Positions 40,792 through 48,982 of a stretch of 48,982 nucleotides of DNA are shown in pieces (position 1 is the stretch's first letter; every line of letters starts with the position of its first letter). The notes under the pieces are model-generated. The model ran no database searches. It saw nothing but the letters and a program-made list of their open reading frames with translations, and was not told where the DNA came from. The stretch is taken from assembly GCA_022775005.1 (NCBI GenBank), contig JALFJR010000085.1, positions 1-48,982 of the forward strand, written 5' to 3'. Position numbers and translations under genes: made by a program. The DNA comes from Parabacteroides sp. Its GTDB lineage: Bacteria; Bacteroidota; Bacteroidia; Bacteroidales; Tannerellaceae.

Positions 40792-42630
40792 ATGAGCAAA
40801 CTATATAAGTATATATTGGCAGGGGCGTTGGCATTTGGCTTGACCGCCTGTGCAGACCTGGACTTGAACCCGCTCTCCGAGGGGTCAAGCGAGAACTGGT
40901 ATCACGACGAGACGGAGATCGAGATGTCGCTCAACGACCTGTGGCGACCCGATTTCTTTCCGATCGACGATTTGGCATGGGATGATGACCTGTTGAACCG
41001 AAATGGTTCAAACGAGATTACCTTGGGTACGATGACTGCCCAGTCGGGTATTGCTTCGTCGCGTTGGTCTTCCCTCTATAAAGCGATCGCCCGTGCCACG
41101 AAGGTGATCGAGTCGTTGGACAAGGGCATGGCGACCGGTGTGAGCGCAGAGAAGGTGAATCAGTATAAGGGCGAGGCTTACTTCATGATTGGTTTTGCCT
41201 ATGGGGAGTTGGCCACCTATTTTGGCGATGCGGTGATTAATAAAGGTATGACCTTGGAGGAGGCTTACGAGGCGACCCGTTCGCCGAAGAACGAGGTCTT
41301 GGCCTATGCCTATGAGAACCTGGATAAGGCGGCCGATATGCTCCCTGCTTCTTATGCGACGCAACAACGCCCGACACGGGGTGCGGCTTTAGGCTTTAAG
41401 GCACGTTTTGCCCTCTGTGCGGGTGATTGGCAAACCGCAGCCGATGCGGCGGCACAGGTGATGAACTCAGGTGTGTATAGTCTGCACGACAATTATCGGG
41501 CATTGTTCACCGCCGATAGCTCACCGGAGTTGATGTTCTATTTCAAAGGCGATCTGAATCTGAAGATGGGATTTGGCCTCTTTGGAGGTGTTAAGAACTA
41601 TGTGATTCGTAAATTGGGTGGCTATGCCAATCAAGGCCCATCCTTGGAGTTGCTCTGCGCCTACACTTGTACGGACGGAAAGCCGATCGACCAGTCATCA
41701 CTTTACAACCCGAAGGATCCTTTTGCCAATCGTGATCCCCGTTTGGCGATGAACATCCAGCCTTTCAAGACGAAGTATTCCGCCGACTATGCCGAATATG
41801 AGGCATCCAAACTGGACGGTACCTTCCCCGAGAAATACCCGGACTACATCACATTGGGCTACGAGTACAATCCGAGTCCCTACGCCAACCGAGTCTATGA
41901 GGTGGCAACAGGGCAGATGGTGGTCAACAACGATGCGAAGGCCTCCAATCAGCACTCTGCCTACAACGGTTTGATGCTGCGTAAATATGTCAAGGATAAC
42001 TGGAAAGATTACAACACCTACGGAGGTGTTTCAGACAACTGCTATCCCTATTTGCGCTATGCAGAGATGCTGATGACCTACGTGGAGGCAAAGAACGAGA
42101 TGGGGCAATGCACGCAAGAGGATCTCGACAAGACAATCAACTTGGTGCGGGCTCGTGCCTACAACGGCAGCGGCATCGCCTATCCACGGGTGGAGGTGAC
42201 TTCGCAGGCGGCTTTGCGGAAGATCATCCGTATGGAGCGTCGCATGGAGTTCCCCTTCGAGAACATGCGCTATCGGGATCTGTTGCGCTGGCGCATTGCG
42301 GAGAAGTCGCACAACAAATCGATGTATTACCTGCCTCGTGCTTGGTCTGGTTCCGCCGATTGGAACGGCTTGACGGGCAGTGAGTCAAACATCGAGCTGC
42401 CCGCCGACTTCCTGACGCTGTTGAAGAATTGGGACGAGGGCAACTTCCCGATCGGTGGTGTTCCTGCGATTGATGAAGATGGTCTGCCCAACTTAGCTCC
42501 GATGGAGGCTGCTGGATACATTACGACCTTCTATAAGATGTCATTCGATCCAAAAAAGAATTATCTATGGCCCATCCCTGCCAACGATATTTTGGTCAAC
42601 GACAAATTGACGCAGAATGACGGGTATTAA
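40792..42630 (+). CDS. SusD/RagB-family nutrient-binding lipoprotein
   Basis: A 612-residue surface lipoprotein that forms the lid of the SusC transporter. The lipobox is FGLTACADLDLNP. TPR-like helices are visible (SRWSSLYKAIARATKVIESL, then KGEAYFMIGFAYGELATYFGD), and the C-terminal SusD signature ERRMEFPFENMRYRDLLRWR is intact. It starts 15 bp after susC, so the two are co-expressed. Confidence 0.96.
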   Translation: MSKLYKYILAGALAFGLTACADLDLNPLSEGSSENWYHDETEIEMSLNDLWRPDFFPIDDLAWDDDLLNRNGSNEITLGTMTAQSGIASSRWSSLYKAIARATKVIESLDKGMATGVSAEKVNQYKGEAYFMIGFAYGELATYFGDAVINKGMTLEEAYEATRSPKNEVLAYAYENLDKAADMLPASYATQQRPTRGAALGFKARFALCAGDWQTAADAAAQVMNSGVYSLHDNYRALFTADSSPELMFYFKGDLNLKMGFGLFGGVKNYVIRKLGGYANQGPSLELLCAYTCTDGKPIDQSSLYNPKDPFANRDPRLAMNIQPFKTKYSADYAEYEASKLDGTFPEKYPDYITLGYEYNPSPYANRVYEVATGQMVVNNDAKASNQHSAYNGLMLRKYVKDNWKDYNTYGGVSDNCYPYLRYAEMLMTYVEAKNEMGQCTQEDLDKTINLVRARAYNGSGIAYPRVEVTSQAALRKIIRMERRMEFPFENMRYRDLLRWRIAEKSHNKSMYYLPRAWSGSADWNGLTGSESNIELPADFLTLLKNWDEGNFPIGGVPAIDEDGLPNLAPMEAAGYITTFYKMSFDPKKNYLWPIPANDILVNDKLTQNDGY

Positions 42631-42638
42631 TTGGGGTA

Positions 42639-42667
42639 GTAGAGACGCGGCATTGCCACGTCTCTAC
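42639..42667 (+). repeat. Palindromic element after susD
   Basis: GTAGAGACG (42639-42647) pairs with 42659-42667, extended by GGCA/TGCC around one mismatch. It shares its arms with 12251-12284 and 19615-19638. A second partial palindrome, GGGACGCAACGTGTTGCGT, follows immediately (42678-42696). Confidence 0.7.
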
Positions 42668-42734
42668 CGAATAGGTAGGGACGCAACGTGTTGCGTGAAT
42701 GTTGAATGATAGAATAACAAATAAGGAGGATGCT

Positions 42735-45437
42735 ATGATAACACGAAGAGATTTCTTAAAGGTGACCGCAGCCGGAGGCGTATTGGCCTCGATGGGTAGC
42801 GTGGGCGAGGCGAGGGCCACGATGCGCACCGCTTTACCGGATGAGGCCTTTTGTCAGGAGGGCTCACGACAGATCCCGCTCTTGACGGAGGTGGACGTGG
42901 TGGTCGTGGGAGGTAGCTCACGGGCCGTAGCCGCTGCCACTGCCGCCGCGCGGGAGGGCTGCCGGGTCTATTTGGTTTGCGACTATCCCTATTTAGGGGA
43001 GGACATCTGTGGAGCGCACCTGTATGACCGCCTGCCGGACGAGGTTTTGAACACCGCCTTGGCGCAACGGCTGTTCAGTGACCGCAAGCGTCCGACCCCC
43101 TTGCAGATCAAGAAGGGACTGGAGGATGAGTTGATCGACCATGGGGTCGATTTCCTGTATAGCAGCTTGGTGACGAATGCCTTGGTGGATGCGTCTGGCC
43201 GACCGGCGGGCGTGGTGATCGCCAACCGATCGGGTCGGGAGGCGATTCGCTGCAAGGCGATCATTGACGCGACTTGGGAGGCACAGGTAGCCGCCTGCAT
43301 GGAGGCGGAGCGTAGCCCGTTCCAACCCGGAGCGCAGACCTTCTATTTCACGGTGATCGGCAACAGTCCCAAGCAGGGCGGTGCCATCGTGGGAGCGGAG
43401 CCTTGGAAGGAGCCGCTGCAGGTGGGCGATAAAACTTATCCCGCCACCCGCTATGCGATGCGCTATGAGGTAAAGGACAATGCCTACGGCACGTTAGCCG
43501 CTATCGAGCAGCAGATCCGCAGTGCGCTGTGGGATGTCGATCAGGTGGATAGCTCCGATTTCCTTTGGTATATCCCGACACAGTGCGTGCGTGGTGAGGA
43601 GAGCTGTGCCGATAAACCGGCCTCGCTCGATGCCTTGCCGAAAGGGGCGTTCCAGGCACGCCATATCCCCAACCTCTGGATATTGGGCCCGATGGCCGAT
43701 CTCTCCCGGGAGTGGGTGGGCGATTGGATGCGCCCAGTTCCTGCGATGCAACTGGGTATGATGGTCGGAGAGTGGGCAGCCGCCGTGGCCTTGACATGGA
43801 GTCCGTCCGACAGGGTGCAGGTGCGTCAGCCGAAGGTGGAGGCTTTCCCCTACGGCGAGATCCGGGAGTTGCTGCAACCCCTGCGTCCCTTGCGTCAGCG
43901 GGGAATGGTCGATTCACCCGCCGGGGCGTTGCCCGTCTTGGGACGCTATGAGGTGGTAGTGATGGGCGGCGGTACCGCCGGAGCCTCAGCCGGTATCTCG
44001 GCGGCTCGTCAGGGTGCGAAGACCTTGGTGCTGGAGTACCTGCATGGGTTGGGCGGACTCAGCACCTTGGGCATGATCGGTGTCTATTGGGACGGTTTCC
44101 GCGGCGGCTTTACCGCTGAGATGGATCGGGGCGTGAACGGTATGGCTCCGGCGGATCATCCTCGTCAGCTGAACAAGGATGGACATTTCTTGGCTGACTG
44201 GAAAATGGAGTGGCTGCGCCGGGAGCTGTTGCAGGCGGGTGGCTCGCTCTGGTTCGGTGTGATGGGCTGCGGAGCGTTGAAGGAGGGCAACCGGGTGAAG
44301 GGCTTGGTGGTGGCCACGCCTTTCGGACGGGGTGTTATCCTGGCCGACCTCGTGATCGACAGCACGGGTAGCGCCGACATCGCCATCGCCGCGGGGGCAG
44401 CTTACGAATATACAGGCGAGAAGAGCCTCGCTATCCAAGGAGCCGGTACCGGCAAGTGGGCACCGGGTGATCACTACAACAACAATGACTGGCTCTTCGT
44501 GGACGACTCGGACGTGCTCGACATCTCGCGGGCCTTCGTGCAGGCCAAGACGAAGATGCGGACGGAGTTTGACATCGTGAAGATGCCGCAGACCCGTGAG
44601 CGTCGTCGTGTGGTGGGTGACTATGCCGTGTCGGTCTATGACGTGATGGGGCATCGCCGCTATCCCGACACGATCTCCTACCACAAGAGCTCGTTCGATA
44701 CCCACGGTATGACGGTCAATCCCTATTTCACCTTGAACCCGCCAGAGCGGCAGCATAAGGTGTATGACGCGGATGTGCCCCTGCGCTGCCTCTTGCCGAA
44801 GGGCTTGGAGGGTATCTTGACAACCGGACTCGGAGCCAGTGCCCATCGGGATGCTATGCCGGTGATCCGTATGCAGGCCTGTCTGCAAAACCAGGGCTAT
44901 GCCGTGGGCTACCTGTGCGCTTGCTGCGTGAAACAGGGACGCTCACCCCGACAGATCGACCTGAAGCCGATCCAGCGTCATTTAGTGAAGAAGGGCAATT
45001 TGCCGGAGCGTGTGCTGACCGATAAGGCCTTCAAAGGGTATAGTCCGAAGGAGTTGAGGCAGGCGGCTCAGCAGGTGACCGATCACTATCAGGGATTGGA
45101 GCTGCTGTTGAGTGACCCGCAGCGCAGCTTGCCACTTGTACAGGCGGAATGGAAAAAGGCCTCGACGGAAGAGGCGAGGGTGCTGTTGGCTGGTATTCTG
45201 GGTATGATGGGCGACGCTTCGGCGGGCAGTTGTTTGGCAGAGGCCATCCGCAAGCACACCGCTTGGGACAAGGGTTGGCATTATACCGGTATGGGACAGT
45301 TTGGCGAATGCCTCAGCCGATTGGACGCATTGATCATGGCCTTGGGTGGCAGTGGCGATGCGCAGGCTTGGGAGGCAGTGGCGGAAAAGGCCAGCCTATT
45401 GCAGCCAGAAGATGCCTTCTCCCATTTCCGGGCGGTG
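42735..45437 (+). CDS. Tat-exported tandem FAD-dependent oxidoreductase (3' end lost at junction)
   Basis: 901 codons remain of an exported flavoprotein. The start is the ATG at 42,735, which is preceded by an unusually good Shine-Dalgarno AAGGAGG for this genome and opens with a twin-arginine signal, MITRRDFLKVTAAGG. Two FAD-dependent oxidoreductase units follow: VDVVVVGGSSRAVAAATAAA at about residue 45 and YEVVVMGGGTAGASAGISAA near 405, the latter with LEYLHGLGGLSTLGMIGVYW. The C-terminal part contains HEAT-like helices (DAFSHFRAV). At 45,437 the sequence changes to foreign DNA and a chance stop follows at 45,455. Substrate unknown; linkage to SusCD suggests oxidation of an imported sugar derivative. 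Confidence 0.88.
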
Positions 45438-45445
45438 GGTCCGTG
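45430..45445. other. Chimeric junction between Bacteroidales and Firmicutes-type DNA
   Basis: The FAD-oxidoreductase frame is family-like up to FSHFRAV (45,437). On the opposite strand the potD frame is family-like only down to INFIAGTDP (about 45,438). Both genes lose their ends at the same few bases. Base composition, start codons and Shine-Dalgarno use change at the same point. No transposon end, target duplication or tRNA is seen. Confidence 0.9.
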
Positions 45446-46293
45446 CCGGCGATGAAGTTGATCCACTCCTCAGCCTCTTCCTTGTGCTGGGCGTCCTTCA
45501 GCACGCACATGGCGTCCACAAACCAGTTGCTGCCCTCCTGGGGCACCACATAAGCGAGGTCGGGATTGTTCTCCAGCATGGTCAGGTAGTCACCGGCATA
45601 GTACATGGCGATGGCGGCGTTGCCGCCCTCCATCTTCTGGAACACCTCGTCCATGACAAAGGCCTGGTACACACCGGCGTTCTTGGCGCCGGAGAGCAGC
45701 TGGTAGGCCTCCCGGATCTGGGCTTCATCGGTGGTGTTGATGTCATAGCCCAGGTCCAGCAGGGCGGCGGCCAGGGCGTCCCGGGAGTTGCGGATCATCA
45801 GCACCTGTCCGGCGTACTTCTCGTCAAACATGGCGTCCCAGCTGGTGATGGGCTCGTCCACCATGGTGGTGTTGTAGATGATGCCCAGAGTGCCCCAGGT
45901 GTAGGGCACGGTGTATTTGTTGTCAGGGTCGTAGCTCAGGCCCTTGTACTGGTCGTCAATGAGGCCGAAGTTGGGGATGTTGCTGTAATCCAGCTCCGCC
46001 AGCATGTCCTCGGCGATCAGACGGCCGATCATATAGTCAGAGGGGACGATGACATCATAGTCGCCGGCACCAGTCTTCAGCAGGGAATAGAGGGCCTCGT
46101 TGCTTTCCGCGGTCTGATAGTTGACCTTGATGCCGGTTTCCTCCTCGAATTGATAAATCAAATCTTCATCAATGTATTCACCCCAGCTGCACACGTTGAC
46201 GACCCGCTCCTCGCTGCCGCCGCTTCCGCAGCCGGTCAGGAGCATCGTAGCTGCCATCATCATGGCAAGGGCCAAGGCAAGTGTCTTTTTCAA
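45438..46293 (-). CDS. potD: Spermidine/putrescine ABC transporter, substrate-binding protein (C-terminus lost)
   Basis: About 285 codons of a periplasmic-type polyamine-binding lipoprotein. It starts with TTG at 46,291-46,293 because GGAGG lies 9 nt upstream and the frame opens with a signal peptide and lipobox (TMLLTGCGSGG). PotD features follow: NVCSWGEYIDEDLIYQFEEETGIKV, VPSDYMIGRLI and VPYTWGTLGI. The natural protein should continue for some 50 more residues after WINFIAGTDP, but the sequence switches to the FAD-oxidoreductase gene. The gene is last in a potABCD operon. Confidence 0.93.
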
Positions 46294-46302
46294 TTGATCA
46301 TT

Positions 46303-46307
46303 CCTCC
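46303..46307 (-). promoter_or_regulatory. Shine-Dalgarno site deciding the potD TTG start
   Basis: Minus-strand GGAGG, 9 nt before TTG. The nearby ATG is followed by a stop after two codons, so TTG is the only sensible start. Confidence 0.75.
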
Positions 46308-46327
46308 AGTGTTTGTGTGAAATTCTA

Positions 46328-46351
46328 TTTCATGGCCCCAGGGCCGTGAAA
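46328..46351 (-). promoter_or_regulatory. Hairpin between potC and potD
   Basis: Arms TTTCATGGCC and GGCCGTGAAA pair over 10 bp (one T-G pair) in the 61-bp potC-potD gap. There is no T run on the minus strand. It is probably an intercistronic stem that sets different levels for the binding protein and the permeases. Confidence 0.5.
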
Positions 46352-46354
46352 CCC

Positions 46355-47227
46355 TCAGACGCGGTGAAGCTCCGCGGAGCGGCGGCGCTCCTGCCGGGCC
46401 TCCCGGATGTTGACGATAGCCAGCAGCACCAGCACCGTCACGAACAAAAGGGTGGAGATGGCGTTGATCTCCGGCGTGACCCGCTTTTTGGTCATGCCGT
46501 AAATGGTCATGGCCAGGGTGGAAGCGGAGGAACCGGCGGTGAAGTAGCTGATGACGAAATCGTCAATGCTCATGGTAAAGGCCGTCAGGGCGCCGGAAAC
46601 GATGCCGGGCTTGATCTCCGGCAGGATGACCTTCCGGAAAGCCTGCATCCAGGTGCAGCCCAGGTCCATGGCGGCGTCCACCAGATTTTTGTCCATCTGC
46701 CGCAGCTTGGGGCCAACGGACAAAATGACATAGGGGACGTTGAAGCAGATGTGGGCGATGAGCAGCGTGCCGAAGCCCATGGTCAGCCGGGTGGGCAGCC
46801 GGATAAGGTGCTGCAGGCCGTTGAACCAGGAGGCGAAATCGCTCCACAGGCCGAAAAACGCCACGAAGAACAGGCACAGCGACACACCGGTGACGATATC
46901 CGCGTTCATCATGGGGATGTTGTTGATGGTCATGAGGGGGTCCCGGAGCTTGCGGCGCATGGCGTAAAAGCCGATGGCGGCAAAGGTGCCGGCGACGGTG
47001 GCGACCAGGGTGGCCAGCAGGGACACCAGCAGCGTTGTGTACACGCTCTGCATGATGAGCCGGTCATGGAGCAGCTTGGCGTACCAGTCCAGGGAAAAGC
47101 CCTTCCAGACGGTATTGCTGTTGCCGGCGTTGAAGGAGAACACGATGAGCAGGATGATGGGCGCGTACAAAAACACGAACACCAATACCATGAACAGGCG
47201 GTTCAACAGGGAATTGTTCTTTTTCAC
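46355..47227 (-). CDS. potC: Spermidine/putrescine ABC transporter permease PotC
   Basis: A 290-residue inner-membrane permease with six helices, paired with PotB. The start is GTG at 47,225-47,227, overlapping the potB stop as GTGA. The cytoplasmic EAA-type loop, which contacts the PotA ATPase, reads DAAMDLGCTWMQAFRKVILPEI. Features match the PotC branch: SFNAGNSNTVWKGFSLDWY at the N-terminus and SIDDFVISYFTAGSSASTL near the end. Confidence 0.95.
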   Translation of the reverse strand: MKKNNSLLNRLFMVLVFVFLYAPIILLIVFSFNAGNSNTVWKGFSLDWYAKLLHDRLIMQSVYTTLLVSLLATLVATVAGTFAAIGFYAMRRKLRDPLMTINNIPMMNADIVTGVSLCLFFVAFFGLWSDFASWFNGLQHLIRLPTRLTMGFGTLLIAHICFNVPYVILSVGPKLRQMDKNLVDAAMDLGCTWMQAFRKVILPEIKPGIVSGALTAFTMSIDDFVISYFTAGSSASTLAMTIYGMTKKRVTPEINAISTLLFVTVLVLLAIVNIREARQERRRSAELHRV

Positions 47228-48078
47228 ATCATCACCGCCTGTTCTTCACCTTCGCCGAAGCGGTTCATGACCCACATGCACACCACCACGATGACCATCA
47301 TCACCAGGGAGATGGCGGCTCCCAGCTGTGGGTTATAGGCGCCGCCCAGGAACTGCTGCTCAATGAGGTCGCCCAGCATCATCTCCGTGCCGCCGCCCAG
47401 CATCTTGGAGATGGCGAAGGTGGACACGGAGGGGACGAACACCATGGTGATGCCGGAGAGCACACCGGGCAGGGAAAGGGGCAGGATGACCCGGCGGAAC
47501 ACGTTGAAGGTGTTGGCGCCCAGGTCGTGGGCCGCCTCAATAAGGGAGCGGTCCAGCTTGATGATGACGGAATAGATGGGCAGGATCATAAAGGGCAGGT
47601 AGTTGTACACCATGCCCAGCACCACGGCTCCCTGGGTGTTGATGAGCCGGAAATACTGAAGGTCCGTGCCGAAAACCTGATTGTACAGGGCAATGAGGCC
47701 AATCTTCTGGAACAGCTGGTTCAAAAGACCGTTATTCTCCAGAATGGACATCCAGGAGTAGGTCCGCAGCAGGAAATTCATCCACATGGGCAGCATGATG
47801 AGCACCATGGCGATCCGCTGGAACCGGGGGCCCTCCTTGCTCATGATATAGGACACGGGATAGCCGATGAGCAGGCAGATGATGGTGGCGATGATGGCCA
47901 GCTTGAAAGACCGGGTGAACACCACGGCGTAGGTGCCCATGCGGGCGAAATTCGCCAGGGTGAAGCCGCCGCTGGCGGAGGAAAAGGCGTAAATGACCAC
48001 GATGATGATCGGGGCCACCACGAACAGTGCCATCCAGATGACATAGGGGATGGCGAAGTGGGAGAGCTTATTCTTCAT
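47224..48078 (-). CDS. potB: Spermidine/putrescine ABC transporter permease PotB
   Basis: A 284-residue six-helix permease. The start [16 protein letters not shown] is chosen because a purine-rich Shine-Dalgarno (GAGGAGAGCGGGG) precedes it; it overlaps the end of potA by 11 bp. The EAA loop is [25 protein letters not shown]. The N-terminal [20 protein letters not shown] and [14 protein letters not shown] are PotB-like. Tight overlap with potA and potC shows one operon. Confidence 0.95.
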   Translation of the reverse strand: MKNKLSHFAIPYVIWMALFVVAPIIIVVIYAFSSASGGFTLANFARMGTYAVVFTRSFKLAIIATIICLLIGYPVSYIMSKEGPRFQRIAMVLIMLPMWMNFLLRTYSWMSILENNGLLNQLFQKIGLIALYNQVFGTDLQYFRLINTQGAVVLGMVYNYLPFMILPIYSVIIKLDRSLIEAAHDLGANTFNVFRRVILPLSLPGVLSGITMVFVPSVSTFAISKMLGGGTEMMLGDLIEQQFLGGAYNPQLGAAISLVMMVIVVVCMWVMNRFGEGEEQAVMM

Positions 48079-48982
48079 CCCCGCTCTCCTCCTCGTCCAG
48101 CGCAAGGCTGGCGTCGTCCAGCTCGTCGTACTCCTCGGAGAAGGAGGAATAGTCGCCGAACATGCCGGAGTACTGGCTCTTTTTCATGACGTGGATGCCG
48201 TCGGGGTCGATCTTGATGCCGATGCGGGCGCCCACAGGGGAGTGGTCCGTGGTCTGGATGAGCCACTTGAAGCCCCGGAAGTCCACGATGATGTCGTACT
48301 GCATCCCCTTGAAGGTCACGTTGGTGACGGTGCCCACCAGCTGGCCCTGCTCCACGGGGACGATGTCGATGTCCTCGGGACGGATGACCACGTCCACAGG
48401 CTCGTTTTCGCCGAAGCCGCCGTCCAGGCAGGCGAACTCCCGGCCGTACATCTTTACCACCTTGTCCCGGACCATGATGCCGTCGATGATGTTGGACTCA
48501 CCGATGAAATCCGCCACGAAGGCGTTTTTCGGCTCGTTGTAAATATCCTCGGGCGTGCCGATCTGCTGGATGCAGCCCTTGTCCATGACCACGATGGTAT
48601 CGGACATGGTCAGGGCCTCCTCCTGGTCGTGGGTCACGTAGATGAACGTGATGCCCACCTGCTGCTGGATGCGCTTGAGCTCGATCTGCATATCCTTGCG
48701 GAGCTTCAGGTCCAAAGCGCCCAGAGGCTCGTCCAACAGCAAAACCTTGGGCCGGTTCACCAGCGCCCGGGCGATGGCCACCCGCTGCTGCTGGCCGCCG
48801 GAGAGGGCGTCGGGCTTGCGGTGCTCAAAGCCCTTGAGGCTGATGACCTCCAGCATTTCCATGACCCGCTGGTCGATCTCCTCCTCGGGAATTTTTACCT
48901 TCCGCTTTCCGGTGGGGTCATTGGGGTCCGGCCGCCGCTGCATCCGCAGGCCGAACGCAATATTTTCATAGACGTTCAGGTG
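48068..48982 (-). CDS. potA: Spermidine/putrescine ABC transporter ATPase PotA (N-terminus beyond window)
   Basis: The last 305 residues of the ATP-binding subunit; the frame is open to the window edge, where it reads [17 protein letters not shown], so the Walker A region lies outside. Visible motifs are the ABC signature [19 protein letters not shown], Walker [13 protein letters not shown], and the switch [12 protein letters not shown]. The C-terminal TOBE domain ([17 protein letters not shown]) and a long acidic tail ([19 protein letters not shown]) follow. It powers polyamine import with potB, potC and potD. Confidence 0.95.
   Translation of the reverse strand, partial: HLNVYENIAFGLRMQRRPDPNDPTGKRKVKIPEEEIDQRVMEMLEVISLKGFEHRKPDALSGGQQQRVAIARALVNRPKVLLLDEPLGALDLKLRKDMQIELKRIQQQVGITFIYVTHDQEEALTMSDTIVVMDKGCIQQIGTPEDIYNEPKNAFVADFIGESNIIDGIMVRDKVVKMYGREFACLDGGFGENEPVDVVIRPEDIDIVPVEQGQLVGTVTNVTFKGMQYDIIVDFRGFKWLIQTTDHSPVGARIGIKIDPDGIHVMKKSQYSGMFGDYSSFSEEYDELDDASLALDEEESGDEE

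Noticed and set aside
43986-44888. 300-codon frame opposite the FAD oxidoreductase
   Set aside because: Histidine- and arginine-rich translation typical of the reverse complement of a GC-rich gene; the sense frame has clear FAD motifs.
45346-47338. Two long plus-strand frames opposite potD and potC
   Set aside because: High GC makes antisense stops rare; the minus-strand frames match PotD and PotC throughout and have Shine-Dalgarno sites.
23283-48982. A polyamine island linking aguA/aguB with potABCD
   Set aside because: The pot genes lie beyond the composition break at about 45,437 and appear to come from a different organism.

Overview
Nearly all of the window (about 1-45,437) is chromosome of a member of the Bacteroidales. 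Three things show this: SusC/SusD outer-membrane proteins next to an ECF sigma factor and FecR anti-sigma factor; repeated Bacteroidetes-type promoters (TTTG, 19-21 bp, TAnnTTTG) in front of genes; and a general lack of Shine-Dalgarno sequences. A Parabacteroides-like (Tannerellaceae) gut organism is my inference. The last 3.5 kb (about 45,438-48,982) is different: it is GC-rich, has Shine-Dalgarno sites with TTG/GTG starts, and carries a Firmicutes-type potABCD operon. The join cuts two unrelated genes in mid-codon, so I read the window as a chimeric contig (or, less likely, a very recent transfer) and advise against treating the two parts as neighbours.

Left part (1-9,620): a minus-strand defence locus comprising a SNF2-type helicase with a PLD-like N-terminus, a DUF4391 protein, a type III methyltransferase (mod) and the start of its restriction subunit (res, cut by the window edge). 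A YafQ-type toxin-antitoxin pair with its own promoter and terminator sits inside the operon. Next come a 600-bp intergenic stretch with a repeated GTTACC-rich element, an Rpn-family nuclease/transposase, another repeat copy, an HU-like protein and a small membrane protein.

9,620-14,200: murB. Its promoter and first 46 codons occur twice as a 181-bp direct repeat (180/181 identical) flanking an AT-rich insert with two exported proteins, one of them a Sel1-repeat protein. The right copy is the intact murB, followed without a gap by an MBL-fold hydrolase.

14,200-35,600: mostly housekeeping. Minus-strand pheS, crcB, nth and a membrane-anchored unknown; a DUF1080-like/metal-hydrolase lipoprotein, an FMN reductase and a Tat-exported TIM-barrel isomerase; plus-strand acyltransferase, MATE transporter and the putrescine pair aguA-aguB; minus-strand queD-queE-recQ; a GH51 arabinofuranosidase lipoprotein; a short membrane-like reading frame and an FHA protein converging on a bactofilin; folB; and a minus-strand operon of threonine aldolase, an EEP-family lipoprotein and a deacetylase/beta-lactamase-like fusion.

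35,600-45,437: ECF sigma factor, FecR, SusC, SusD and a Tat-exported tandem-FAD oxidoreductase, i.e. a sigma/anti-sigma-controlled nutrient uptake locus whose last gene is cut by the junction. I found no rRNA, tRNA or CRISPR array.
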